NCBI GenBank assembly: GCA_032718475.1
Contig: JAUCBJ010000385.1
Coordinates: 30,032-94,031, forward strand
DNA length: 64,000 nt
Direction: 5' to 3'
Origin: Nemertoderma westbladi
Taxonomy: Eukaryota > Xenacoelomorpha > Nemertodermatida > Nemertodermatidae
The position numbers and the translations under genes are program-made. A model generated the notes under the pieces. The model was not told where the DNA came from. It made no database searches and was given only the letters and a program-made list of their open reading frames with translations. This document shows, one piece after another, positions 45,053 to 55,984 of the stretch. The number at the start of each line of letters is the position of its first letter. The stretch's first letter is position 1.

Positions 45053-46155
45053 CCATGGACAATCTTACGGACCAAGGAGCGACCCTTAGGTATCCAATAG
45101 CGGATACGAATCTGAGACAATGTTGCCTCAGGGCCTTGGTGTTGAAGGACTTGGTGGGTTTGCTGAACAATAAGGTATGTTAAGTGGCTACGTTGGGGAA
45201 GCAATATTAATGGGATCTCACCAGTCCGAGGTATAAATACAAGGATTCCATCTTTCAGGAGAGGGTGAAATCGCCAAAGTGGGGAACTCCTAGTGATCAG
45301 CTGATCAGGATTCTTGGTAAGGGATGTGACTTCCCCAGCGAAATATTTATGTTGCTCAACACGAATTAGGAAGTGTAAAGCATGAGTCAGCTCAGTTGCC
45401 CAGGGAAATCCAGAAACTGGGCAGGAACCCGGTCGGGTATTGGACACAAAACGAAAAACCCAAGCCGCAACACGTATAGCATGGGTAATGTCGGAGAAAC
45501 GTGAAATATCAATAGGGCAATCCAATAATGGATCAGGAACTTCTACTGTAAGAAGTTGAGGCGGTGGCGTGGGAACTTGAGGCCAATGGCTTTCAGGTTC
45601 AGTGATGTAAGCAGGACCATGGCGGTACAAATCACTGTTGCACAGTGTAGAAAGATGGGTGCCACGGGAAGGTAAATCAGCAGGATTCAAGGTGGTAGGC
45701 ACATATCGCCATTGGGTTGGTAAAGAAAGAGTCGCAATCTCTTGGAGGCGGTTGGATACAAAGACATCCCGTTTCGCAACACCTTTACGGATCCAATAGA
45801 GGACACACAAGGAATCAGTCCAAAGATGCACATGGTCTGGTTGAACGATAGCTGATTGCACATGGTGGAGGAATCGAGCACCAATAAGGGCAGCCAGTAG
45901 TTCTAAACGAGGGGTTGAGTGGGTTGGCTTCAAAGGTGCTGCACGAGATTTGCCGTAATACAAGAAAGACTGAAGCCTAGGCTGGACAACATATGCCAAG
46001 AAACCATAGGCATGAGATGAGCTATCACAAAATATGTGAAGGTGAGAGGATGGGGTGATATGAACACACCTTGGAAAAGTAACTATCTGGTCAGCTTCTT
46101 TAGACCAGGACAACCACTCAGATTGTAAATCAATAGTTAAAGGAGTATTCCAACC
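44989..46155 (-). pseudogene. BEL/Pao RNase H and integrase zinc-finger half
   Basis: Same frame as the gag-RT ORF, directly after its TGA. The RNase H residues are present: FCDSSSHAYG, RLELLAALIGA, LWTDS and NPADLPSRG. The HH half of the integrase zinc finger (THQVLQHQG) and IRIRYWIPKGR follow. It ends at 44989 shortly after the deletion junction. Confidence 0.88.
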
Positions 46156-48927
46156 TCAACCCACTTTCCAGGAACGTTGAAGTAGAAGACGGGGGCGAAT
46201 AGTCCAAGGACACAATAAACCAAGAGGGTCAAAGACTTTGGCTAGAGAACGGAGCAGTTCCCGGCGGTTGAAGATGGTGGGTGGTTTGATAACACTAGTA
46301 TTAACATAGATTATGTCAAGTGTCGGATCTAATGATAGGCCAAGAACCTTACAAGGGGAATCAATGACCTTAAGCTCCATCGCAGCATTGCTAAACAGAC
46401 AAACAGAATCATGAAGGAACTTGTCTGCTTCGTATTGGGAATCTCCACTCCAGACAACATCATCACAAAGGAGTGATTCAACCAACTGGCGGGCAAAGGT
46501 GGGATCAGCATTCTGGTAGATATGGGATAGAACGGTAGAATGAAGGTGATAGGAACTAGATGCCAATCCGAAAGGGACACGTTTGAACTGGTAATATCCA
46601 CCTTTCCAAAGAAACTTAACCCAAAGTCTATCTGAGGGGTGAAGTTCGACCTGGTGGAAGGCTGCGACTACATCAGCCACTACAATAAATGGGCGAAGAC
46701 GAAAGCGAAGTAGTATATCAGTCAATGGGGCCAAAAGGTTGGGGCCAGGATCTAAGCAAGAGTTGAGACTGACGCCTTTGCAGTCAGTTCTAGATCCATT
46801 AAAGACTACACGAAACTTAGGCGTGGATACACCATGGTGGGGCAGGTAGAAGCCAACATCTGGAGGGGTAGATGCCTTCTCAGCAATACCATCAATGTGG
46901 AGCTTCTGTATTTTTTCAGAATAGATGGTAGATAAGCTAGGTGTTAGTTTAGATATTACATGAGGCTGATAACGTTCTACAAAGGAACGATTACAGGTAG
47001 GGCGACGGCTGCTTTTAAAGGGAAGGCAGACCTGATACCGCAAGGGATTTTCCTGAGAACGGCAAGGTACAGTATAAGCAGGATCTGATTCAATTGGGTA
47101 TTCCTTGATACCAACTGACTCAAGGCTCCATAGTCGAGTAATATCGTCATCCAACTCGGAAACAAAGAGTGAAGGACTAGATATATGGTCAATATTAGAT
47201 AAAGAATTCATTGGTCCAGAAAGGACATAACCAAAAAAGGTAGATATGGCAGTAGGTAAACCTGGAACTATCAAAGGTTGACCAGTTACTGACCAAAGTT
47301 GATCAGCTCCGATCATGAGGTCGATGGTGCGGTTGTTCCCATCAAAAGAATCGGCCCAAGGACCAAGATGAGCGATCTGACTGGGAAGGTATAGAAGACG
47401 TTCCTGTCGCATGTCTGGACAAAGTCTCTCAGTGGTCCAGGCCATCAACGTGAAAGGTTGTGGAGAGAAAGTACTCCTTAGGTCAAAGGATACACAATGG
47501 GATAGTTGAGAATATACCTGTTCCCCAAAGGATCCGGTGGTTAAGGTATGGGACTGGCTAGCAGGTAGACCAATATGAGAGGCAGTGCTACCACGAATAT
47601 AGGAACGTTTGGACCCATCGTCGAGATACACGTGAATCCAAACACCATTGTCTGAGTTTGGCGAAGAAATAAAAGCCCTTGCTATCTTAACAAATACAGT
47701 ATAAGGTTCCAAGTCTGTAGCCGAATTTGCAGGATCAATGGATGCTGAACTAGGTTGCCAAGAAGTAGGCGGTTGATAGCTAATAGGTTTATCAGGTCGA
47801 GTATTAGTGGTATTGGCGGCAGAAGAACTAGACACGCCTGATTTCTGACTATAGCATAATAAGGAGTGATGAGATTTACCACAACTGCGACATTTGGCGG
47901 TTGAAGGGCAACTGGCAGTTTTATGTGGACCAAGGCAATTATGGCACAAATGTGAAGATCTAATTAAAGCTGAACGATCTTCCGGTGATTTACTTAGGAA
48001 GGCAGAACAGAGTTTCATACTATGTGGTTTACCACCACAGGCTAGGCAAGAATGACGTTCAGAGACAGGCAATGCAGATACAGTAGATCGCTGAAATTCA
48101 ATACGATTATGGCTGGAAAATCTCTGCTTAGAATCTGCAGTAGGTTTGGGGGTAGAATTATTTGGAGGTTTAAAGGCCATAGCCTCTCGAGTTTCCAGCT
48201 CTATACGAACAAACTTAAGAAGCTCAGTTAGATCAAAACGATCAGTAGTATGGCTGCGGTTCCATTCAAGTACAACCTCATTAGGAAGCTTCTGAATGAG
48301 CAATGGGGCCAGTAATAAAGAAGTTAATCCAGAGGATTGGGTACTATTTTGTGGCTGGCTGGAAGGTTCAATCTCAGAGGCCAGTGTCTGAATTTCGCGG
48401 AGAGAACCCTGGAATATATCAATAGTCCTACGAAAGGAACCTACATCATTAGCTATGATAGCAGGCAGGCTACAAATTCGGGATGCATACAACCCAATAA
48501 GATGATGCGGATTCCCGTATCTTTGTTTCAAAAGATCAATGGAAAGCTGGTAATTGCAGGCAGAAGCAGATATGCCAGCTAGAGCATCCTTAGCTTCACC
48601 CTGGAGAGAGTGGCGGAGGTACACGAATTTCTTAATATCTGGTAGGCTGGTTTCATGCACTAATACACTGAATTGGTCCCAAAAAGGGCGCCATTGAATA
48701 AAATCTCCATTAAAACGAGGTACCTGAATTTTAGGTAGGCCTTGAATATGTTCCTGCGGCCTAGAGTCTGATGAAGATATTGAATTATTATCAGTGCGGT
48801 CTGAGGCACGATCGAGACGAGTAAGGAGACGCTGTGACTTAAACAACAACTCATCCATCTGATCAAAGATACCACGATCAAGGGGCTCATGTCCAGCCCG
48901 ATTTGGGGTACTCCCTTCCCCAAACTG
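46156..48927 (-). pseudogene. BEL/Pao gag, protease and reverse transcriptase
   Basis: The downstream gag part holds the Pao gag-like segment (IQVPRFNGDFIQWRPFWDQF) and two knuckles (CHNCLGPHKTASC, CRSCGKSHHSLLC). The protease has LDDGSKRSYI, with the active-site DSG varied to DDG. RT motifs are VADVVAAFHQVELH, FGLASSSYHL and LLCDDVVWSG. Translation stops at an in-frame TGA, 46156-46158. It joins gag codons at 51794-52046 once the inserted transposon is discounted. Confidence 0.9.
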
Positions 48928-48935
48928 GCTGTCGG

Positions 48936-51785
48936 CCCTATTGAAAAGTTTTACATGTACGCCGAGCACGTTCGGCGCAGCACTAGAACTTGCGCCGGGA
49001 GCTGGCGCAGAAATGTGCTACGCCGGGCAATGAGCCGGAAGGGTCGGCGCAGAGATGTGCTACGCCGGCGTAGCCGGCGGAGCACTGGCAATGGTAGAGA
49101 TGCTGCGCTCGGCGCAGCAGGCGTCGAAATATTCCCGGCGTCGACGCTGCAGAAATTGACCCGGCGCCGGAGCAGGAATCAGCCCAGCACACCCGGCGTA
49201 CATATTTGCCTGGCGCAGAAATCAGCCAAACCTAGCACCAGGCAGACACTGAGACAGCAGACATGCGTTCATCAGACCAACAGCACAGCAACTAAATAAC
49301 AACTGGCCATGCAGGAGGCAGAAAGGAAACTCACACTGCAGCACTGGCTGACTGCAACTGGTCATTTATTTACGTATTTAACCTTATGCTGTTATGCAGC
49401 AGGCAGGTAGGCTATCACAGTTCCAGCTATCAGCTGATCAGTCATTATTGCTATTGGTCATAGTCAGCTTATTTACTTACATAATATTGCTGTATTGTAT
49501 AAGCTATATTTATATTATATTATTTGGATGGAGACACCGCTGTCATAGAAGCGTATAAATAAAACTGCACATATAATAAAACAGGCAGACAGAATGAAGT
49601 TGAACAGTGAATAAAACAAAACGACTTATACTATGGCACTATTGATAATGAAACAATTTATTACCGACACACATGTGTAACCATCTGACCATTGGAAATT
49701 ACAGTTCAATGACTCCAAGTGCAAGGTCATGCATGCATCTAGGTTCTAGAAATCCCCAAGCAACTTTTTACACAATGAATGGATGAACACTTTTATCGGC
49801 AACCGAGGAACGTGATTTTGGAATTACATTTACACCAGACTTGTCCTTCACAGCATCACAGCTCACTGCACGAAGACTCCAGCCCGCGCCATGCGAGTCG
49901 TACATTTAATACAAAGAACTTTTACATATTTGGAAGCTCCGATGTTTACCCTCTGACCCTGTTATACAAATCCCTTGTTCGGCCTCTCCTTGAATACGAC
50001 ACAGTTGTTTGTTCGCCATTCCCAATTCCTCCGACATGATAAATATTGAACGTCTTGAACAAGTACAACACCGTGTGGTCACAGTTGTACTATCGCTGGC
50101 TGAGTTGTCATATGAAAACCGACTACTTGCACTCAAACTACCGACATTAATATATCGCCGTGTACTAGCCGACCTTATAACAACATACAAGTTTATCAAC
50201 GGGATTGACAAAATTGAGCGAAGTAATTTCTTCCAGTTTCGTTCCTCTCCACCAATGCTAACACGCAACAACTTTGCAGACAGCGTTGTAAACATTTGGA
50301 ATCCTTTACCATTACCGGAAAGTGTTGTTAATGCACGTAATACCCTTGGTACTCCATGATTGAGCATATTCAAAAATAGACTAGACTGCGAAATGTCCCT
50401 TAAAATGAATATATAGTGATACTCCTGTGCGCCAAGTGGCAGTAGCGAAAGCGATATCTTTCGGAAACAACAATATCTTTATTAAAATCTAGCTACAGTA
50501 CCTATTATTTTCATTTTTTCAATCCCAAAAAAACATTTTTTTCTGTTAAATTTTAAAATATTTTTTTTTATGTTTAATTGTTTTCCTATCTTTTGTAGTT
50601 ACTTTACTTTGCGCGTTTTATTTCAGCAGTAATATTTTACTTATGCGACATACGGTACTACCTACGGTACCAAATTTATGTTACGTATAACTACGTATTG
50701 TTGTGTTGTATCCTATAGAGTATTGTAAACTTGTCCTTATTAAATATGTTTGCCTTTAGTACTGCTGTACTGTATGTTGTTGAAGCCCTTGAACCTACTG
50801 TAAGTATGCTTTGCCGTTTTTTAATTTAATTTTACTGTAATTTCATTTTTATTTTAATAATTAATATGCACCAACTGTAAGTACTGTAAATAAACTATAA
50901 TTTTAATTATTTTACTAATTTTACCTGAATACCATTATCCGTATTTTTATTACAATAGTACATACATAGTACATACGCTTATTAGCGTACTTTGCAGATG
51001 TGTTCATTTTATTTTAATCTACTGTACGTGTACGTACATACATGTGCAAAAATTAATATTTTATTGTTATTCTGGCGATATTAATAACATAACATAACAT
51101 ACAGCTAGTCATTATTCATTCAGACATACCGTATCTGTAGCATAGAAGTATACCGGACCACAGTACGTAGTATTTAGTAAAGTAGAACGTAGTACATAAA
51201 TACAAGGACTAGGCCTACTGAAGTAGTCTTTAATATTCTTTCTATAATTTATAATCATATTGTAACATTTGACTAATTTCAAAAAATGTACACTTTACTT
51301 GACAACAAAAATTTACATGCAGTGTTTCTTAAGTAGTTGTTTCGTAATGTTACACTTTTGGAATAAAACAACGCAACTACTGTACTTGTTGCATTTGTCT
51401 TTAACGTTTTCCGTCTCTGTATCCTTATTTTCATTTCACCCACCCATAACTTTCGTTCGTTTAAGTAACAACTCGGATTAGTGCAGCTGCAGTATTATAG
51501 ATAACCGAATAAACTATAGGTACTGTACAGTATAACAGGCAGATTTAATGTTTTATACCAGTCAGCCCGGTGCAGCTTTGAAGAGCCGGTGGAAGATTTT
51601 TCACCCGGCGCAGCATTTTGCATTGCACAGAGCCAGCGCAGGATTTTTGCACCTGGCATGGGCGTGGGTTTGCACAGAGCCGGCGCAGGATTTTTTGCAC
51701 CCGGCGTGGTTTTGCTCAGAGCCGGCGCAGGATTTTAGGCACCCGGCGCCGCGTTCGGCGCAGAAAATAAAACTTTTCAATACGG
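48936..51785. mobile_element. hAT-like non-autonomous DNA transposon inside BEL gag
   Basis: 2850 bp. Terminal inverted repeats are CCCTATTGAAAAGTTTTA at the left and CCGTATTGAAAAGTTTTA as the complement of the right end, one mismatch. An 8-bp target duplication GCTGTCGG lies at 48928-48935 and 51786-51793. Removing the element and one duplicate rejoins gag in frame. GC-rich subterminal repeats with CGGCGCAG occur at both ends (48960-49230 and 51560-51765), as expected for transposase binding sites. 8-bp duplications fit hAT (P-type is an alternative). No transposase; the interior holds a CR1-like remnant and AT-rich DNA (50400-51545). Confidence 0.85.
49915..50380 (+). pseudogene. CR1-like LINE remnant inside the hAT-like element
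   Basis: Reads KSLVRPLLEYDTVVCSPF, then after a break IERLEQVQHRVV, SYENRLLALKLPTLIYRRV and DLITTYKFINGID, the RT C-terminal region of CR1-type elements. Broken by stops and truncated on both sides. Confidence 0.75.
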
Positions 51786-52046
51786 GCTGTCGGTATCGAT
51801 TTCTAAAGTTTGTGAAATTACATGGTTCAAGGCAGAACGCTGAGTTTCAAGTCGGTTGATCCTATAGGCGAGGTCATCCGAATCGGCTCTATCTCCAAGG
51901 TCACGGACAGCACTCAAATCAGCTATAAAACGTCTACAGCGCGTACGTTCTGTATCTAATTGCAGCCTTAAATTGGCAACTTCCGGGATACCGGTAGGCG
52001 GTGTACCGGTAGCTGGCAATGTGGTATCGTTTTCGAAATCTGACAT
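51786..52046 (-). pseudogene. BEL/Pao gag N-terminal codons
   Basis: ATG at 52044-52046. About 85 codons of a charged, helix-prone gag start (LRLQLDTERTRCRRFIADL) before the transposon insertion; the reading frame then runs into the transposon and stops at 51777. Confidence 0.75.
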
Positions 52047-52295
52047 AATTAGGTAGGCTAGGAGTAGGATGTTCTATAATACCGGTACCGAATACCACAT
52101 CAGTTACCGTTATGGAGGTTCGGTAGGTAAAGTGTAGGCCGATTGCTGTACCGGTAAAGGAATGTAAAATGGCAGGACGTACTGTTAACGGTTATCCAAG
52201 TATGAAATTCCGAGGATGTTGATCGAGTTTATACTGTTACAGTATACCGGTAAGGTGAAATCGAAAGGTTCATCGCAGTAATCCGGTTCGAAGAG

Positions 52296-52578
52296 TGTGG
52301 CAACGCCAAAGGTTGGTAAGAGAAAAGGTAGGCATAACTTGTGGACTGTATAATATAATAAGTAGGCCTACTGAAATATAATAGGTCGGCAGGTAGGTCG
52401 GCATACAGACTGACAGGCATGACAGGTAAGAAGGCATTTTGTACTGTACCGGTAGGTAAGTACGGTATGTGTGCAATAAGGCCATAAAGCATATAATCAA
52501 GGTCCATTATATATCTCTACTGTAGTTAAGGAGTCTTTAAGTCTATAAGTAGGAAAGGAGTCTATAAACGTCGGCACA
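52296..52578 (-). mobile_element. BEL/Pao 5' LTR
   Basis: 283 bp; matches 43658-43934 apart from a 6-bp GGCCTA insertion that turns TA into TAGGCCTA (52363-52370). CATAC follows at 52579-52583. Confidence 0.95.
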
Positions 52579-52583
52579 CATAC

Positions 52584-53715
52584 ATACTGTAGTTTAAATA
52601 AGTATAGTATAATTCTGACTTAAAAAAAGAATCCAAATAATACTAGATTTGTCAACTCCTAACTCGGAATTCCCCTGCCCTAGCTTCTAAGGGATTTGAA
52701 TTTGTTATCGATAATAAAAAGATTAAAAACTAGCCTAACCTAAAAAAAATGTCAACATTCTGACATTATTTTGTTATAGGTGGGATAAACAGGATACGGT
52801 AATGGATTAAAATAAAACTAAATTAAATTGCAATATTTCGGGATCCTCACGGATACCATTATCAAGCAAATTTATTTTATTTATTTAAAATTCTTACAGC
52901 CTCATATAACAAATTTAAACTACCTCCCACCAATAAAAACCAATGGGTTACAATATCAACGAATAAATTCAAGGGAAAATAAGAATTCAGAACTATATTA
53001 GAAATAAGTTGTAATCTCAACAATTAATGTTTAATAGTAAGGTAAAGGAAGCATAAGCTTATTGTACCTGTTCAGACTAAATATAAAATTCCATAAACGT
53101 TAAAATATATAAACTGAGGCTATGTACTATCTACCTACTACTGTACTACCCCTAAAAATAAGTAAGTGCATCTAAAAACCGAGCTTGACTCTTGACACAA
53201 GTAATAAAAATTAAAATAGACGTAACAAATTGGGCACACATATTTATACATCTTAAAAAACTTAGTTTCGTTATTTAATTATAATTAAAAAATAAAAATT
53301 AACCTGAGTAAAAACTTTAAGTAAAACAGTATAAGCTCTACTGTAGCTGTGTGTAATAAAAACTATTAAAATGTTTGAAAACGTCAAGTAAATAGGTTCA
53401 ATCCAATTAAAAATAGAGATGGCATATTAGTTATTACAATATAATATAAAATATCATTCTATAAAGTAGTAGTTAAAACGTAAAGTTTGTGTATGTGTAG
53501 GACAAAAGTGTGTAATGGGATGATGATAAAAAAAATTTTAATTTAAGTTAAAAACAGAAAAAGAAGTGTAAAAATTAAAAATTAAAAAAAAGTAAGAGAA
53601 GTTAAGAGTTACTGTTGTAAGTTAAATACTATTCAGCTATTACACAGACCACCATGATGGGGTAAACTTGAGTGGGAAATCTTTATAGTGGGAGTTTAAA
53701 CGGGTTTTAAAAGAG
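52584..53715. other. Non-coding AT-rich interval
   Basis: Very A/T-rich, no open frame with protein features, no tandem repeat of note. Confidence 0.6.
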
Positions 53716-53759
53716 TTAAGGTTGGGGGCGGTGACAACAGAAACGGATAGCGAGTTCCA

Positions 53760-54965
53760 GGGATCTATAACTCGAACGTGAAATGTTGAGTACCTCTGCA
53801 GCAGCCGAGCACGGGGTTTCTGGCTGTCTGGAGCTTGAATGAGTGGCCACGTAGACCAGTCGTGGAAAGTTCAAACATGCTGCAGTCCGCATTGTCGATA
53901 CCAGCAAGGTAACGGTACACCTGGATGAGGTCGGCGCGATAACGGCGATATTCAAGAGTCGGGAGACTAAGCCGATTCAATCTAGCCGGGTATGGTAGAT
54001 TGCAAATATCCGGTAAAAGTCGAGTCGCACGGCGTTGGACCGATTCTAGAAGCCGAATTTCGCTAATGCGGTAAGGTGACCAGACTGTAGAGGCGTACTC
54101 CAAGATCGGTCTCACAACGGCTTTGTAGAGGTTAATTAATGTATTCCCGTCCAGATGTTTAAAAGTGCGAGCAATCAGAACTCTAACTCCGTTGGCTTTC
54201 TTTGCGATGGTAGCTATGTGTTTTCCGAAAGTAAGGGTATTTTGGAAGATCAGGAAAATCGTTCACAAATCTGAGGAAGAGTATAACAGAAGCGACTGTT
54301 CCTTGGTACCCCACTGACCACAGGTAACCAATCAGAATATTCACCATCTACAACAACTCGTTGATAACTATCGCATAAAAAATTCTCAATCCATTTTAAA
54401 AGATTTCCCCTTATCCCGATTGTTTTGAGTTTTAAGTAGTAAGCGTTTGTGGGGGACTGCGTCGAATGCTTTGTTAAAATCCAAGTAGACTACGTCGATA
54501 CATTGTCGGTTGTCGAGGGCTAGGGACCAGTCAGTCAGTTGTAGAGAACATCCAGGAGCTAAGTGTACAGGAACGGCCCTTCTGGAATCCGAACTGTTGT
54601 TGGGATATTATTAATATATTCTCTATACAGCTATACAGTGAGCCCAAGCCCACATGGTATCAACAACAATACTTTCCATTAGTTTGGATACTACCGACGA
54701 TAAGCTAATCCTTCTGTAGTTGTCGGGACCGGATTTCTTACCTCGCTTAAATATGGGAGATATGGTTGCTAACTTCCATTGTGAAGGGACAGTCAGACAG
54801 TAGCAGAATCCATAGATTGTTGAAAGATATTTGCCAGTGGTTGAGCAAGGGTGCTAGACAGTTCTTTGAGCATGATAGGGTAAATACCATCGGGTCCAGG
54901 TGCACTCGATGTCTTTATTTTATCAATGGCCTAAAATAGTTAAAATAGACTGTCGTTAGTTCCGT
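53760..54965 (-). pseudogene. Decayed CR1-like LINE reverse transcriptase
   Basis: On the minus strand, broken frames give in order SSAPGPDGIYPIMLKEL (about 54900), GPDNYRRISLSSVVSKLMES (about 54690), VVYLDFNKAFDAVPHKRLL (about 54480), then MRPILEYASTVWSPY and LPTLEYRRYRADLIQVYRYL (53900-54115). Motif A is recognisable and the region around the FADD motif is lost. Confidence 0.85.
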
Positions 54966-55984
54966 TTTGTATGTCGGTGTATACTGCTGTACTGCACTGC
55001 CAGTGCTACCCAAAGACCCTATATACCAACATGAAAAATAATAAGCCTACAACCAGAACGGTGTCATTAACTTCGACGATGAACTTCATGTGCCAGGTTG
55101 TACGCTTCACTTATATAAACTACTGTACTTACAGCGTGTACTGAATATTATAAAGCAACGATGGAATAGCCACAGAATTCGAACTAGTAGTTTGATATCA
55201 CCGGGAGGTAAACCAGATTTGTTATACCTTGACGTGCCGCACTATATACTGTAGAAGCTGTTAGTGATCATGATATCAATTAATCTATACTGAACATATT
55301 TACCAGTTCAAACCCAACTTGCATTCGCTCTATGGAGATGGCTGGAGACTACATTCTTGCAGAAGATGAGGCACCCCCAACGATCAAGACACCAGCTAAC
55401 TGTCAGAATTTAACTGACTGTCAGAACACATGTAGTTAGTTACCTTTTAAATAATATTGAACGCTCATAACATCTAATATAAATATAATATATTGACAGA
55501 CATTCTTAGATATTACTGACATTTTTTGCTCGGGAAGGTTCAAACTTTAAATTCAATTATCACAACAAACTATGAAATGAAAGCTATATCCATGTGCGAA
55601 ATAATAAAATTCAGGCAGTTTTTTTTAGTTTTCAATCGTTAAATTTTGAAATTGTTATAACTTGTTTTTTTTTTTCGAAGAAAATCAGTGTTTTTTTTTT
55701 TGTTAATTTAAAGTTTTATTTTGAAGAATAACGGTATTTTCCTTGAAAAGTATGAAACAAATATTCTGCTCGAATTTTGTGACGTAATCGGCCATTCTGA
55801 TTCCAAAATAACAGGTTACAACTTCTTAAAATATAGCATTACGAAGGTGTAGCATCTGGCCCCTACGGGGCGAGAAAAATCTTTTTTTTTAATTTCAATT
55901 CAATATACAGTACAGTCCCTATCTCATTCTAGATACCGTTTCTCAAACTGGGTACCTTTTCTCTTACATCACTCTTACTAATTC
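54966..55984. other. Non-coding AT-rich interval
   Basis: No gene visible. Poly-T runs at 55660-55700; a GC hairpin GGCCCCTACGGGGC at 55859-55872. Confidence 0.5.

Larger units (their letters stand above)
43658..52578 (-). mobile_element. BEL/Pao LTR retrotransposon, recent, interrupted
   Basis: About 8.9 kb, minus strand, between two near-identical LTRs with a 5-bp target duplication CATAC (43653-43657 and 52579-52583), as usual for BEL/Pao. The order gag, protease, reverse transcriptase, RNase H, integrase is seen across 52046-43955. Damage: a 2850-bp DNA transposon in gag, one in-frame TGA between RT and RNase H, and a deletion with frame change in integrase. Near-identical LTRs mean recent insertion, but this copy cannot make an intact polyprotein. 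Confidence 0.95.

Noticed and set aside
48889-49299. Arg-rich ORF across the left end of the hAT-like element
   Set aside because: It crosses the transposon end into antisense BEL gag; its composition comes from CGGCGCAG repeats.
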